Assembly: GCA_022760355.1 (NCBI GenBank)
Contig: JALEGB010000064.1
Location: 1 to 38,133, forward strand
Source: Neomegalonema sp.
GTDB lineage: Bacteria; Pseudomonadota; Alphaproteobacteria; Rhodobacterales; Rhodobacteraceae
Reading direction: 5' to 3'
DNA length: 38,133 nt
Below, piece by piece: positions 1 through 9,348 of this stretch; positions within the stretch are counted from its first letter, which is position 1; each line of letters begins with the position of its first letter. The notes below the pieces were generated by a model that did not search any database, was not told the DNA's origin, and saw only the letters and a list, made by a program, of their open reading frames with translations. The translations under genes were made by a program, and so were the position numbers.

Positions 1-175
1 CCGCACGGGCGGCGCGAGTGCGGCGTCGTCGGCTCCAGTTTGACACCCCAGAAACCTTAACCAGCAACCTGGATCCGACGCCGCCGCGCCTCTCGCTGGA
101 CGCGCGCCCCCCGCGCTTGAAGAGAAGGCGCCTCCAAACGAGAGATCTTCACGCATCCCTCAGTCAGCGCGCGGC
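1..175. other. Window edge downstream of coxL; no gene supported
   Basis: This stretch lies 3' of the coxL stop. On the minus strand an ATG at 156 opens a frame that runs to the window edge, but its residues (MREDLSFGG, then Ala/Gly/Arg-rich) match nothing I recognise and its GAGG sits directly against the ATG. A GTG at 152 gives only 31 codons. In Oligotropha-type clusters coxD, a MoxR-type AAA+ ATPase, follows coxL. I cannot see a CoxD start here, so coxD may begin beyond the window. Confidence 0.4.
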
Positions 176-2599
176 CTACCGGGCCAGCCCCAACGACTTG
201 GCGTACGCCCAGATATTCGGCGCGGTGTGCGGCATATGGGTATGCACGCCGCCCAGCTTCGCAAATGCGTCATTCACCGCGTTCGAAAATGCCGGCACAC
301 CCCCGACATGCGGGCTTTCGCCAACGCCCTTCGCGCCGATTGGGTGATGGGGGCTGGGCACTTCAGTGAAATCTGTCTCCCAGATTGGCGTCTCCACCGC
401 TGTTGGAAGGAAGAAATCCATCAGGCTGGCGCCTTGAACGTTGCCCGTTTCATCATAGTGGATCAATTGCCCCATCGCGACGGCGAAGGCCTCCGTCAGG
501 CCGCCATGGACCTGCCCTTCGATGATCATCGGATTGATCCGCGTGCCGCAATCATCCAGCGCGTAGAAGCGCTCGATCCGGGTTTCGCCCGTATCGACAT
601 CGATGATCGAAACGCAGAAATAAGCGCCATACGGATAGGTAAAGTTCGGCGGATCATAGTAATCAACCGCCTCAAGCCCCATTTCCATGCCTGGAGGCAC
701 GTTATTATAGGCTGCCCACGCCAGCTCTTTCATGGATTTTCGTTTTTCAGGGTTCCCCTTGACTTGAAACCCATCAACGTCCCACTCCAAGTCATCATGG
801 TGGACTTCCAGTAGATGCGACGCGATCAGCTGCGCTTTTTGCTTGATTTTGCGCCCCGCCCGCGCACACGCGGCGCCGGCGACGGGAGTTGAACGCGACC
901 CATAAGTGCCCAAACCGTAGGGCGCCGTGTCCGTGTCCCCCTCCTCAATCGCGATCAAATCGGCTGGAATACCGGTCTCAGTCGCCAGGATCTGAGCGTA
1001 AGTCGTCTCATGCCCCTGCCCCTGGGTCTTGGTGCCAAGCCGAGCAATCGCCGCCCCGGTCGGATGCACACGGATCTCGCAGCTGTCAAACATGCCAATG
1101 CCAAGAATGTCGCAGTTCTTGGACGGGCCCGCGCCGACAATCTCAGTGAAGAACGAAATCCCGATCCCCATTATCTCGCGCGACTTGCCGGCCTTGAAAT
1201 CCTCAAGCATCTGAGCTTGGCGGGCGCGGAGCCCGCGATAATCGACCGCCTCCATCGCCTTTTTCATCGCAGTCGGATAGTCGCCGCTGTCATATTCCCA
1301 ACCGAGGGCGGAGTTGTAAGGGAACTGCTCCGGTTGAATGAAGTTCTTCTGGCGCAGCTCCGCCGCATCCATGCCCAGCTTCTGCGCCAGCACCTCAATG
1401 ATCCGCTCGATCGTGTAGGCGGCTTCGGTGACGCGGAAGGAACAACGATAGGACACGCCGCCGGGCGCTTTGTTGGTGTAGACGCCCTCTACTTCGACAA
1501 AGGCGGTCGGAATGTCGTAGGCGCCGGTACAAATATGGTACAGGCCGGCGGGGAATTTTGATGGATCGGCGCAGGCGTCAAACGCGCCATGATCGGCCAG
1601 GACATGGCTGCGCAGACCGATGATCTTGCCCTCTTTCGTCGCCGCAAGCTCCGCCGTGATGTGGTAATCGCGCGCAAACGCCGTGGTGGACAGGTTCTCC
1701 ATCCGATCCTCGATCCACTTCACCGGCTTACCGGTGACGATCGAGGCCACAATCGACAGCACATAGCCCGGATATACGCCCACCTTATTGCCAAAGCCGC
1801 CGCCGATATCCGGCGCGATCACACGGATCTTATGCTCCGGGATGTTGGCGATCAGCGATGCGACTGTACGGACGACATGAGGGGCTTGAAACGTTCCCCA
1901 CAGGGTCAGGTGGCTGTTAATCTTGTCGAAATGCGCGACGGACCCGCATGTTTCCAACGGGCATGGATGCACTCGCGGATGGGCCAGATACTCCTTTACG
2001 ACGACATCAGCCTTTTGAAACGCCGCCTCAGTCGCCTCCGCATCGCCCGCCGTCCAAGTGAAGATATGGTTGTGGTGCTTGCGCGGACCGTGCGCCCCTT
2101 CTTTTTTGTCCTTGATATCTTCGCGCAGCAGCGGCGCGTCGGGTTGCAGAGACTTGAACGCGTCGACAAGCGGCGTCAGCTCTTCATACTCGACCTCCAG
2201 CGCCGCGGCGCCGTCCGCCGCCGCATAGCGGTCTTTCGCGACGATAAAGGCGACTTCCTGCTCCTGAAACAGCACCTTTTCATGCGCCAAAACCGCCTGC
2301 ACGTCCCCGGCCAGAGTAGGCATATAGTGCAGGTTCAGCGGGATCAGATCCTCAGCTGTGATCACCGCCAGCACGCCATCAACCGCAAGAGCGCTCTCTT
2401 TATTGATGCTCTTGATCCGCGCATGGGCGTAGGGCGAACGGGTGAAATCGCCAAACAGCATGCCCGGCAGGTTTACATCGTCGACATAGTTTCCTTTGCC
2501 TTGCGTAAAGCGCACATCTTCGGTGCGCTTGCGCGCGCAGCCGATGCCTTCGAGCTTCGCCTCGCGTTCCGCTTTGATGTTTTTGTCGTGCTCGGTCAT
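176..2599 (-). CDS. coxL: Aerobic carbon monoxide dehydrogenase, large (Mo-Cu) subunit, form I
   Basis: Catalytic subunit of the molybdenum hydroxylase that oxidises CO with water to CO2, two protons and two electrons. The 807 residues match the usual length of about 809. Residues 383-389 read SYRCSFR, the form I active-site loop (consensus AYxCSFR) whose Cys, here Cys386, holds the Cu of the Mo-S-Cu centre. The form II loop (AYRGAGR) is absent. Other cofactor motifs are GGGFGNK (about 266-272), QGQGH (526-530), and GVGES with the catalytic Glu at 761. The start ATG overlaps the coxS stop by four bases (ATGA), implying translational coupling. The order coxM-coxS-coxL is that of form I clusters. 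The only signature departure is Ser for Ala at position 383. The assignment as true CO dehydrogenase rather than another xanthine-oxidase-family hydroxylase is strong. Confidence 0.96.
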   Translation of the reverse strand: MTEHDKNIKAEREAKLEGIGCARKRTEDVRFTQGKGNYVDDVNLPGMLFGDFTRSPYAHARIKSINKESALAVDGVLAVITAEDLIPLNLHYMPTLAGDVQAVLAHEKVLFQEQEVAFIVAKDRYAAADGAAALEVEYEELTPLVDAFKSLQPDAPLLREDIKDKKEGAHGPRKHHNHIFTWTAGDAEATEAAFQKADVVVKEYLAHPRVHPCPLETCGSVAHFDKINSHLTLWGTFQAPHVVRTVASLIANIPEHKIRVIAPDIGGGFGNKVGVYPGYVLSIVASIVTGKPVKWIEDRMENLSTTAFARDYHITAELAATKEGKIIGLRSHVLADHGAFDACADPSKFPAGLYHICTGAYDIPTAFVEVEGVYTNKAPGGVSYRCSFRVTEAAYTIERIIEVLAQKLGMDAAELRQKNFIQPEQFPYNSALGWEYDSGDYPTAMKKAMEAVDYRGLRARQAQMLEDFKAGKSREIMGIGISFFTEIVGAGPSKNCDILGIGMFDSCEIRVHPTGAAIARLGTKTQGQGHETTYAQILATETGIPADLIAIEEGDTDTAPYGLGTYGSRSTPVAGAACARAGRKIKQKAQLIASHLLEVHHDDLEWDVDGFQVKGNPEKRKSMKELAWAAYNNVPPGMEMGLEAVDYYDPPNFTYPYGAYFCVSIIDVDTGETRIERFYALDDCGTRINPMIIEGQVHGGLTEAFAVAMGQLIHYDETGNVQGASLMDFFLPTAVETPIWETDFTEVPSPHHPIGAKGVGESPHVGGVPAFSNAVNDAFAKLGGVHTHMPHTAPNIWAYAKSLGLAR

Positions 2600-3087
2600 T
2601 CCGCGGCCTCCGGCTGACGCAACTTCTCAGCGGCGACGAGAATCGCCTTGACGATATTCTGGTACCCGGTGCAGCGGCAGAGATTGCCGGCAATGCCGTA
2701 GCGCACCTCTTCCTCTGTCGGGTTCGGGTTCTCTTGCAGCAGCCGGTGCGCACGCATGATCATGCCCGGCGTACAGAAACCGCACTGCAAACCATGCTCC
2801 TGCCGGAAGGCCTCCTGCAGCGCATGCAGGGCCCCGTCCGGGTGCGCCATCCCTTCGATCGTCGTGATCGACGCGCCGTCATGCTGGACCGCGAACCGGG
2901 TGCAAGATTTGATCGACTTGCCGTCAATATCGACGGTGCATGCGCCGCAATGCGTCGTCTCACAGCCGATATGGGCGCCGGTCAGCCGCAATTTTTCGCG
3001 CAGAACGTGGATGAGAAGATCTCGATCTTCGACAGCGACCTCATGCTTCTCACCATTTACGGTGAGCGTGATTAGCTTTTTAGCCAT
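2596..3087 (-). CDS. coxS: Carbon monoxide dehydrogenase, small [2Fe-2S] subunit
   Basis: Iron-sulfur subunit that carries electrons from the Mo site of CoxL to the FAD of CoxM. It has 163 residues, normal for the family. The N-terminal plant-type ferredoxin cluster is bound by Cys42, Cys47, Cys50 and Cys62 (motif CETTHCGAC). The C-terminal helical domain binds the second cluster through Cys102, Cys105, Cys137 and Cys139 (CGFC and CRC). The first codons overlap the end of coxM by 16 bases and the stop overlaps coxL by four, so the three subunit genes form one tightly coupled unit. Confidence 0.96.
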   Translation of the reverse strand: MAKKLITLTVNGEKHEVAVEDRDLLIHVLREKLRLTGAHIGCETTHCGACTVDIDGKSIKSCTRFAVQHDGASITTIEGMAHPDGALHALQEAFRQEHGLQCGFCTPGMIMRAHRLLQENPNPTEEEVRYGIAGNLCRCTGYQNIVKAILVAAEKLRQPEAAE

Positions 3088-4058
3088 CCGAAGAAACCTC
3101 CCTTGCCTTTGCCGCCATCATCGTTCGTCTGCGTAGGCGCGCTCCCTGCGGCGGCGCCGCTTGAGCTCGACGGCATCGCCGGCTTTGGCTGCGCTTCACC
3201 GGCGCGGCTCTGCGCCAGCGCAATTGCGCGGCGGACCATGACGCCGGCCATTTTGGTGCGATATTCAGCGGAACCGCGTCCATCCGCAGAAGGCGCCGTG
3301 ATCGCCTCCGCACGCGCGACTGCGGCGGTAATCGTGGCCTCCGAGAGCGGCGCGCCAATAAGCTGTTGCGCCGCCTCCGCCGCCAACAGCGGGGTGTCAG
3401 CGACGTTCGTCAGCGCAATCGACGCGTCACGCACGGAGCCGCCGACCAGTTCCAGCGTGACGGCGGCCGCGGCCGTCGCGTAATCGCCAATTTTGCGCTT
3501 CAGCTTGCAATAGGCGTAGCCATGCCCCTGCGCCGGACGCGGGATGCAGACTGAGGTGATCATCTCGCCCGGCTGCAGCGCCGTGAAATAAGCAGCTTGA
3601 TAGAAGTCGCGCGCGGAGACTTCTCGCGAACCGCTGGCGCTTTCACACACATAGATCGCGCCGAGGCATTGCATCAGGGCCGGCATATCGTTGCCAGGGT
3701 CGCCATTGCCGACATTGCCGCCCAGCGTGCCGCAATAGCGGACTTGCGGGTCGGCGATCATTTCGGCGGTCTCGCGGATGATCGGGCACGCGGCGAATAG
3801 GTCTTCTGAGCTGATCATGTCATGCTGCGTCGTCGCCGCGCCGATCACGATTTGAGCTGGTCCAACAGCGATCCCCGCCAGCTCATCGAGACTGGCGATA
3901 TCGATCAGCGTGGTTGGCGCGGCCATGCGCAACTTCATCATCGGAATGAGGCTATGGCCGCCAGCGATGGGGCGCGCATCCTCCCCACCAGCGGCGAGCA
4001 TCTGCAACGCCTCCTGTTTCGAACTTGGGCGTTGATACCCAAATGATCCCGGTATCAT
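3072..4058 (-). CDS. coxM: Carbon monoxide dehydrogenase, medium FAD subunit, with C-terminal extension
   Basis: Flavoprotein subunit that accepts electrons from CoxS and reduces the quinone pool. The two FAD pyrophosphate-binding motifs are in the expected places: AGGHS at residues 32-36 and TLGGN at 111-115. The start ATG follows GGGAGAGG with good spacing. The protein has 328 residues against about 288 usual for CoxM. After the last family helix ([10 protein letters not shown], 276-285) comes a roughly 40-residue Ser/Ala/Pro/Gly linker ending in [12 protein letters not shown]. The extension runs into coxS and overlaps it by 16 bases. Its composition (flexible linker, then basic and aromatic residues) could suit membrane or partner contact, but that is inference. 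Confidence 0.94.
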   Translation of the reverse strand: MIPGSFGYQRPSSKQEALQMLAAGGEDARPIAGGHSLIPMMKLRMAAPTTLIDIASLDELAGIAVGPAQIVIGAATTQHDMISSEDLFAACPIIRETAEMIADPQVRYCGTLGGNVGNGDPGNDMPALMQCLGAIYVCESASGSREVSARDFYQAAYFTALQPGEMITSVCIPRPAQGHGYAYCKLKRKIGDYATAAAAVTLELVGGSVRDASIALTNVADTPLLAAEAAQQLIGAPLSEATITAAVARAEAITAPSADGRGSAEYRTKMAGVMVRRAIALAQSRAGEAQPKPAMPSSSSGAAAGSAPTQTNDDGGKGKGGFFGWLKS

Positions 4059-4312
4059 CGGTCGGCCTCTCCCTGCGATAGTGATCGATGGCGTGAGAGC
4101 GGCGCTCGACTGTGCCGCCGGTTTCAGCCTGATCGCTTATTGTTTCGGCTAGGAGACGCAATTTTTCTGGTTTAGCAGCCACTTATACATGAGTGGCATT
4201 CATCCGGCATGAGCGGCGTCCGGGGCGCGCCTTTTCAAGATGCGCCTTTTCGCGCCCAAACGGCGCATCGCGCGCGCCGCTGAACAACCACTGACATTGA
4301 GAGAGGAGGTCG
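4059..4312. promoter_or_regulatory. coxC-coxM intergenic region with 8-bp dyad
   Basis: 254 bases separate the coxC stop from the coxM start. A perfect inverted repeat, GATGCGCC at 4239-4246 and GGCGCATC at 4262-4269 with a 15-base loop, lies near the coxC end. Read on the minus strand it could fold in the coxC 3' end, but no T-run follows, so an intrinsic terminator is doubtful. It could instead be an operator for coxMSL. The remainder probably holds the coxM promoter, and I see no convincing -35/-10 pair. Confidence 0.35.
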
Positions 4313-5488
4313 CTAAGACGTCGCCGCCAACCGATTGGCGATGATCTTAAGATAGCTCCGACTGACCGGCACCTCTGGCCCGCCGCGCACCGCAAAATGC
4401 AACTTTCCGGCGCCAGCGCTGCGATCCAGCCGCGCCACCCAGCCGAGATTGACGATGTGGCTGCGATGGACGCGCGCAAACCGATCCTCCGGCAATCGCT
4501 CCTGCAACTGGGCGATCGACTCGACCGAGAACAAGGTTTTCGCCTGCCCTGTTTCTCGCTCGAGATAAGAGACCTGAGCATATCGGCCGTCCGCCTTAAC
4601 GCTCAGCAGCGCGTCAACCGGCAGGATCACCTGACCAGTCGACGCCTCTATGCTGATCAGAGCCCCTGCAGCAGGCGCTGGCGACCGCCCGCCCCCCTCA
4701 GCATCACCCGCCACAGCGCTGATTTCACGCGCCGATATCGCAGGCGCGGCATCCTCTTCAGGTCGAAAAGGGGACGCCTTCGCCGGCTCAGGCAGGACGA
4801 TGAAGATGAACAAATCACAGATCAAAAAGGCGAGAAAAGCCGCAAAACTGGCCAGGTAATACTCGTTCAGCACCGGCTCAGCCGTGATCTCAACCCCCGA
4901 GCTGAGCAGGAAGCGCGTGTCGGCCATCGCGACATAGTGCATTCCCGAAATGGCGATCCCCAACAACACCGCCGCCAGCAGCGTCTGCGACTCGTTCTTC
5001 CGCGGCGTCGTCATCACCCGCAGCGCGAACCAGGCGACGACAACGCCCACCGCCAACGCGCTCACGCCGCCCAACAGCGACGTATCCACGACACAGTTGG
5101 CTCGGATCGCGCCGATACCGAGATAATGCATCGACGTAATGCCGCCGCCCATCAATATCGCAGCGATTTTTCGAGGATGTCGCCCCACCACGCCCGCGGT
5201 CGCGATATAGAGCCCCAACCCCGTCAGCAAGATCGCGACCAAAGCGGAAACAAATGTGGGCAGCAGCGCATAATTGATCAGAATTGGCAGCTGCACCGCA
5301 TGCATGCCGATAAAGTGCATCGCCCAGATCGAGCCGCCGAAAACCACTGCGCTCAACAACAACCGGGCCTTATAGCTAACGCCCGCCAGCCGCCCATTCG
5401 GCCGCATAATCGCGAAGCCGGCGTGTGATCCCACGACAGCGACCATGATCGAGATGGCTACGAGAACAAAGTCGTAACTGACGGGCAT
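4313..5488 (-). CDS. coxC: MHYT-domain membrane sensor with LytTR DNA-binding domain (CoxC/CoxH-like)
   Basis: Predicted inner-membrane one-component regulator of CO oxidation genes. Residues 1-235 form about seven hydrophobic helices with three MHYT-type motifs: MHFI at 57-60, MHYL at 120-123 and MHYV at 183-186. MHYT domains are proposed to bind a metal, probably Cu, and to sense gases such as CO, O2 or NO. A Pro/Ala/Gly-rich linker (236-275) leads to a LytTR DNA-binding domain (about 277-386) with the typical FARVHRSHIVN segment. In Oligotropha, coxC and coxH encode this same architecture, and coxC lies directly upstream of coxM as here. The CoxC name rests on architecture and position. 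CoxH is the alternative. The ribosome binding site is weak. Confidence 0.85.
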   Translation of the reverse strand: MPVSYDFVLVAISIMVAVVGSHAGFAIMRPNGRLAGVSYKARLLLSAVVFGGSIWAMHFIGMHAVQLPILINYALLPTFVSALVAILLTGLGLYIATAGVVGRHPRKIAAILMGGGITSMHYLGIGAIRANCVVDTSLLGGVSALAVGVVVAWFALRVMTTPRKNESQTLLAAVLLGIAISGMHYVAMADTRFLLSSGVEITAEPVLNEYYLASFAAFLAFLICDLFIFIVLPEPAKASPFRPEEDAAPAISAREISAVAGDAEGGGRSPAPAAGALISIEASTGQVILPVDALLSVKADGRYAQVSYLERETGQAKTLFSVESIAQLQERLPEDRFARVHRSHIVNLGWVARLDRSAGAGKLHFAVRGGPEVPVSRSYLKIIANRLAATS

Positions 5489-5695
5489 ATCGCGTCACGG
5501 CTCTCAATGTTCGATGGCGGACCAGGGTTGCCTGCAGTGCATACCAGCTCTGCGCCAATCGCAAGTGAGAATCGCGTCGGCGCCGCCGGATCGAAACAAA
5601 TATCAGTGACGCAAGTTCAAATCAGGCGGACATGCTTGAAACTTTCACAAATGAGCGATTGAGCGCCAATGCGCGCTTCCCGGCGGATGAGTCGC
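5489..5695. other. Junction between cbb and cox blocks
   Basis: 207 bases lie between the phosphoglycolate phosphatase stop and the coxC start, all on one transcriptional direction. A short palindrome TGAAACTTTCA occurs at 5637-5647. I see no T-rich intrinsic terminator and no clear promoter, so it is undecided whether cox transcription starts here or reads through from cbb. Confidence 0.3.
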
Positions 5696-6364
5696 TTACA
5701 GCCGCGGCGCCGAGCGCGCGCGAATATAGGCCTCCAGCGCATCGAACTGATCAAATGCAAACACGCTGTCGAACGCGTCGGCCGCTTTCTTGCGATAGCC
5801 GCCGGTAAAGAAGGCGAACGGCGCGCCCAACGCCGCCGCAGTCGCCTCATCAGTTTCGCTATCGCCGACATAGAGCCCCGCGCCCGCCGCCACGCCGAGC
5901 TCGTCAAAACAGAGACGCAGCGGCGCCGGATCAGGCTTGCGCACAGTCAGACTGTCGCCGCCAACGACCGAGCCGAAGAACTGCCGCAATTGCAGCGCGT
6001 CCAGAATAGCGCCGGTGAACTGTTCCGGTTTGTTGGTGCAAACCCCCATCGGAACGCCCGCCGCGCCGAGGCCTGTCAACAGCCGCATAACATAGGGATA
6101 GGGTTTGGTCAGCGACACAGGGTCTACGCTATAAAATTCCTGGAACAGAATCAGCGCTTTCTCAGCCTCGGCCGGCTCGGCGCCGCCGGTCGCGCCCAGC
6201 GCGCGCTCCACCAATTTCGGCACCCCATTGCCAATAAATGAAATCACCTGCGCAAGGGTGACCTCCGGCCGACCGAGGGCGCGCAACATCTTATTGGCCG
6301 AGGCGTGCAGGTCAGGCGCGCTGTCGATCAACGTGCCGTCCAGGTCGAATATGATGGCTTTCAC
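5696..6364 (-). CDS. cbbZ: Phosphoglycolate phosphatase, HAD family
   Basis: Hydrolyses 2-phosphoglycolate, the product of Rubisco oxygenase activity, to glycolate. The HAD nucleophile motif is FDLDGTL with Asp7 and Asp9, followed by the Gph-type IDSAPDL. Later motifs include VGDSETD for Mg binding. I chose a GTG start at 6364 (222 residues) because it overlaps the upstream stop as GTGA and has GGAG six bases ahead. An in-frame ATG at 6388 would add eight residues but lies inside the previous gene and lacks a good ribosome site. This is the last gene of the cbb operon. A generic Gph phosphatase is the alternative name, and the location supports cbbZ. Confidence 0.88.
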   Translation of the reverse strand: MKAIIFDLDGTLIDSAPDLHASANKMLRALGRPEVTLAQVISFIGNGVPKLVERALGATGGAEPAEAEKALILFQEFYSVDPVSLTKPYPYVMRLLTGLGAAGVPMGVCTNKPEQFTGAILDALQLRQFFGSVVGGDSLTVRKPDPAPLRLCFDELGVAAGAGLYVGDSETDEATAAALGAPFAFFTGGYRKKAADAFDSVFAFDQFDALEAYIRARSAPRL

Positions 6365-6915
6365 GCGGCTCTCCATTTGATCGAACATCCCATGGACGGG
6401 ACCTGCTCCTCAGGTCCGCGGCCAGTCTCCGCGACGCGCTTCATCGCCTCGAACAGATCGCGGCGCAGCTCATCAGCCCCCGCTTTTTTGCGCGACGCGT
6501 CGAGCCGGCCGCGATATTGGAGGCCGCCATCGCGGTCAAAGCCGAAAAAGTCCGGCGTACACACGGCGCCATAGGCCCGCGCCACCTGTTGGCTTTCGTC
6601 ATGCAGATACGGAAACGGCAGGTCGTGCTCCATAGCCAATGCTTTCATGTTCGCAAAACTATCGGACGGGTAGGCGACAGCGTCATTCGAACAAATCCCG
6701 GCAACGCCGACGCCAAGCGCCGTCAGCTCCCGGGCGTCTCGGATCAGCCGGTCAAGAACCGCCAGCACGTAAGGGCAGTGATTGCACATGAACACAATCA
6801 AGCTCCCGTTCGGCCCGGCCACATCGGCGAAACGCCGCTTTTCGCCGCTTGTCGACGGCAACTCAAAATCCGGCGCTTTCCATCCAAAATCACAGATCGG
6901 CGTTGAAACGGCCAT
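6361..6915 (-). CDS. Thioredoxin-fold (AhpC/TSA-like) protein with CxxC
   Basis: A 184-residue cytosolic protein of the thioredoxin superfamily. After a typical start of the fold (APDFELP, residues 14-20) the strand-helix junction carries CNHCPYV with Cys44 and Cys47, so it has a redox-active CxxC with an unusual Asn-His interior. A cis-Pro-like CTPDFFGF segment follows further on. There is no signal peptide. It lies between cbbY (12 bases upstream) and cbbZ (GTGA overlap), so it is probably translated with the two phosphatases. Members of this subfamily are usually annotated only as thioredoxin family protein. A role in redox control or protection of CBB enzymes would fit the position but is not demonstrated by the sequence. 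Confidence 0.85.
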   Translation of the reverse strand: MAVSTPICDFGWKAPDFELPSTSGEKRRFADVAGPNGSLIVFMCNHCPYVLAVLDRLIRDARELTALGVGVAGICSNDAVAYPSDSFANMKALAMEHDLPFPYLHDESQQVARAYGAVCTPDFFGFDRDGGLQYRGRLDASRKKAGADELRRDLFEAMKRVAETGRGPEEQVPSMGCSIKWRAA

Positions 6916-6927
6916 GGAAACGGTCCC

Positions 6928-7647
6928 CTAATTCGCGTGCGCCAACGCGGCGCTAATCGCGCTGACATTCGCCAAGCTGCGGAAATCGTCAAAGATTTTG
7001 TCAGCGGCGCTAAGATCATCATTCTGGGAGTACATGGCGCGCACCGCGATGCAGGGCAGCCCCGCCGCCTTCGCCGCAAGGACGCCGTTGCGCGAATCCT
7101 CCAGCGCGACGCAGGCGGCCGGCGGCAGCATCAGACGTTTCAAAGCGAGCTCATATACATCCGGCGCCGGCTTTTTCGCCGCCACCTCATCGCCCGCCGC
7201 AATCACGTCAAACACATCCGCAGCATCCCGGCCAAAGCAGGCCAGGCACAAAGCGTCGACATTCGGCCGGCTGGTGGTCGTTGCTATCGCGATGTCAAAT
7301 CCGCTGCGACGGCTATCCGCCAACAGCTCGCGCACGCCCGGCCGCAGATCGAGCGCGCCCTCCGCCATCAGCCGGGCGTAGCGCGCCGTCTTGTCACGAT
7401 GAAGCTGCGCGATCCATTCGAACGGCCGGGTCTCACGCAGATGCTCCTGCACATATAAGGCGATCCGCTCCTTCCCGCCGGTGGTGCGCAACAACGCCTG
7501 ATACAACTCCGACCCCCAGCGCCAATCGAGCCCCGCCGCCTCGAACGCCTCATTGAACGCGCGACGATGCAGCTCCTCCGTCTCGGCGAGCGTGCCGTCT
7601 ACGTCGAAAATCAACGCGCGCTTCTTACGCCGATCCCATGCGATCAT
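6928..7647 (-). CDS. cbbY: Xylulose-1,5-bisphosphate phosphatase CbbY
   Basis: HAD-family phosphatase that removes xylulose-1,5-bisphosphate, a misfire product that inhibits Rubisco. The N-terminal motif FDVDGTLAETEELHRRAFNE (from residue 14, nucleophile Asp15 and acid Asp17) is the signature stretch of characterised CbbY proteins such as that of Rhodobacter sphaeroides. The cap segment LRTTGGKERI and the later ATTTSRPNV and ALEDSRNG also fit. Length 239 is a little above usual because of the first nine residues. The start ATG overlaps the rpe stop by four bases. With CbbX and CbbZ it completes a Rubisco repair set within the operon. Confidence 0.93.
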   Translation of the reverse strand: MIAWDRRKKRALIFDVDGTLAETEELHRRAFNEAFEAAGLDWRWGSELYQALLRTTGGKERIALYVQEHLRETRPFEWIAQLHRDKTARYARLMAEGALDLRPGVRELLADSRRSGFDIAIATTTSRPNVDALCLACFGRDAADVFDVIAAGDEVAAKKPAPDVYELALKRLMLPPAACVALEDSRNGVLAAKAAGLPCIAVRAMYSQNDDLSAADKIFDDFRSLANVSAISAALAHAN

Positions 7648-8351
7648 GTCTGAGACAGCGCCGCCGTCGCCGCTGCGCGAATGGCGCGGATGTTGGCGCC
7701 ATAGACCTCAGGCTGGTCGACGGAGCCGCCCTTAAACACGCCCGAACCAGCCACCAACACATCCGCGCCCGCCGCGGCGACCATCGGAGCCGTTTGCGGC
7801 GTCACCCCGCCATCGATTTCAATATGGATCGGCCGTTCGCCAATCATCGCCCGCAAACGCCGCACTTTCGCGACCTGGCCTTCAAGGAAAGACTGACCGC
7901 CGAACCCCGGATTCACAGTCATCACGCACACCAGATCGATCTTATCGAGCACATACTCAATTGTGCTTTCGGGGGTCGAAGGATTGAGGGCGACGCCCGC
8001 CCTCGCGCCGAGCGCGCGAATATGCTGCAATGAACGATCCAGATGCGGGCCGGCTTCAGCATGGATCGTCACAATATCGGATCCCGCCTTGACGAACGCC
8101 TCAAGATACGGGTCCGCTGGCGCGATCATCAAATGCACATCCATCACGCCTTTGATATGCGACCGGATGGCGGCGCACATCTGCGGACCGAACGTGATGT
8201 TAGGCACAAAATGCCCGTCCATCACATCAACATGCACCCAATCGCAGCCCTGGGCCTCAATCGCGCGACACTCGGCGCCGAAATTGGCGAAGTCGGCGGA
8301 AAGGATTGAAGGGGCGATCTTGATTGAACGGTCAAAGGTCGGCGTGGTCAT
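7644..8351 (-). CDS. rpe: Ribulose-phosphate 3-epimerase
   Basis: Interconverts D-xylulose 5-phosphate and D-ribulose 5-phosphate, regenerating the substrate of phosphoribulokinase. This is a TIM-barrel of 235 residues with the family signatures IAPSILSADF (12-21) and VHVDVMDGHFVPN (39-51), containing metal ligands His40 and Asp42, and later VNPGFGGQ and EIDGGV. The start is preceded by AAGGAG eight bases away. It begins three bases after the cbbX stop. Within a cbb operon the name cbbE is equally suitable. Confidence 0.95.
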   Translation of the reverse strand: MTTPTFDRSIKIAPSILSADFANFGAECRAIEAQGCDWVHVDVMDGHFVPNITFGPQMCAAIRSHIKGVMDVHLMIAPADPYLEAFVKAGSDIVTIHAEAGPHLDRSLQHIRALGARAGVALNPSTPESTIEYVLDKIDLVCVMTVNPGFGGQSFLEGQVAKVRRLRAMIGERPIHIEIDGGVTPQTAPMVAAAGADVLVAGSGVFKGGSVDQPEVYGANIRAIRAAATAALSQT

Positions 8352-8354
8352 GCG

Positions 8355-9278
8355 TCAGGCTCCTTTTCGGTCCACGTCCAGGCCGCCGTCAAAGACGCGG
8401 CTTGCGCGGATGTCGCCTTCGTCAATGGTGCTTAATGCGGCCGCGTCAAGCGGTCCGTCCGCTGCGCGAAACAATCGGTTCGCTTGCCGAAGCCGCGCTC
8501 GGTCCAACGCGTTGCGGATTGAACGCGCGTTGGCGAAGTGTGGTTGCGTGCGCCGCAATCCAATATAGTCGGAGAGCGCCGAGCGCGCGGCGGGGGTGAG
8601 ATGATAGCTCTGCTCTCCCAACATCGTCTCCGCGATCTCGAGAAGCTCGTTGTCGGCATAGTCCGGAAAGTCGATGTGATGGGCGATGCGGGAGCGAAAT
8701 CCAGGGTTGCTTTCAAAGAACCGGTCCATGCGATCCGCATAACCCGCCAGGATCACGACCAAATCATCCCGGTTATTCTCCATTACCTGCAACAGTATTT
8801 CAATCGCCTCCTGCCCATAATCCCGCTCGTTCTCCGGGCGATATAGGTAATAGGCCTCATCAATAAATAGAACGCCCCCCATTGCTTTCTTTAGAACTTC
8901 CTTTGTCTTGGGCGCAGTATGGCCAATATACTGCCCGACCAGATCATCGCGCGTTACCGTAACCAAATGGCCTTTGCGCACATATCCCAGCCGGTGCAAC
9001 AGATCAGCCATCCGCAGCGCCACCGTGGTCTTGCCAGTGCCGGGATTACCGGTGAAGGACATATGCAGCGTTGGCGTGTCGTGGTTCAGCCCAAGCGTTT
9101 TGCGCGCGCGTTCGACCAGCAGCAGCGCCGCCGTCTCACGCAGCCGCGTCTTCACCGGCTCCAAGCCGATCAACGTTCGATCCAGCTCATCCAAAACGTC
9201 CTTTACCCCGGATTCCTCAAAATCCTTGCGCAGATCCACGGATAAAGGCGGCGTTGGAATAGAAGCGTCGAGAGACAT
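8355..9278 (-). CDS. cbbX: Red-type Rubisco activase CbbX
   Basis: AAA+ ATPase that remodels inhibited red-type Rubisco by pulling on the CbbL C-terminus. From the chosen start it has 307 residues. Walker A is GNPGTGKT (77-84), Walker B is [10 protein letters not shown] (136-145), and an arginine-finger segment is in NPGFRSRI. I chose the ATG at 9278 because GGAG stands six bases ahead; an ATG at 9293 would add five residues. The gene lies downstream of cbbS behind a strong hairpin terminator, which probably makes it less abundant than Rubisco itself. Confidence 0.95.
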   Translation of the reverse strand: MSLDASIPTPPLSVDLRKDFEESGVKDVLDELDRTLIGLEPVKTRLRETAALLLVERARKTLGLNHDTPTLHMSFTGNPGTGKTTVALRMADLLHRLGYVRKGHLVTVTRDDLVGQYIGHTAPKTKEVLKKAMGGVLFIDEAYYLYRPENERDYGQEAIEILLQVMENNRDDLVVILAGYADRMDRFFESNPGFRSRIAHHIDFPDYADNELLEIAETMLGEQSYHLTPAARSALSDYIGLRRTQPHFANARSIRNALDRARLRQANRLFRAADGPLDAAALSTIDEGDIRASRVFDGGLDVDRKGA

Positions 9279-9348
9279 GAGGCGCTCCATCATTCGTGCC
9301 GAGCACGTCGTTATTACGCCACGCGCCAGCCCGATGGCGCGGGGATCG

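Noticed and set aside
1-156. Possible start of coxD on the minus strand
   Set aside because: The open frame from 156 shows no MoxR-type N-terminus and its ribosome site is badly placed. Position alone is not enough.
1589-2617. 342-codon open frame on the plus strand, antisense to coxL (also long antisense frames over coxC, the pseudo-ATPase gene and the PKS)
   Set aside because: They mirror real genes in GC-rich DNA, are Arg/His-rich with no recognisable domain, and have no ribosome sites. The opposite strand carries clearly conserved proteins.
4301-4310. Perfect Shine-Dalgarno-like GAGGAGGT on the plus strand
   Set aside because: No start codon follows at a workable distance, and it lies just beyond the coxC stop on the other strand. 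Chance match.
5590-5640. T-loop-like GTTCAAATC suggesting a tRNA
   Set aside because: No acceptor stem or anticodon arm can be formed around it.
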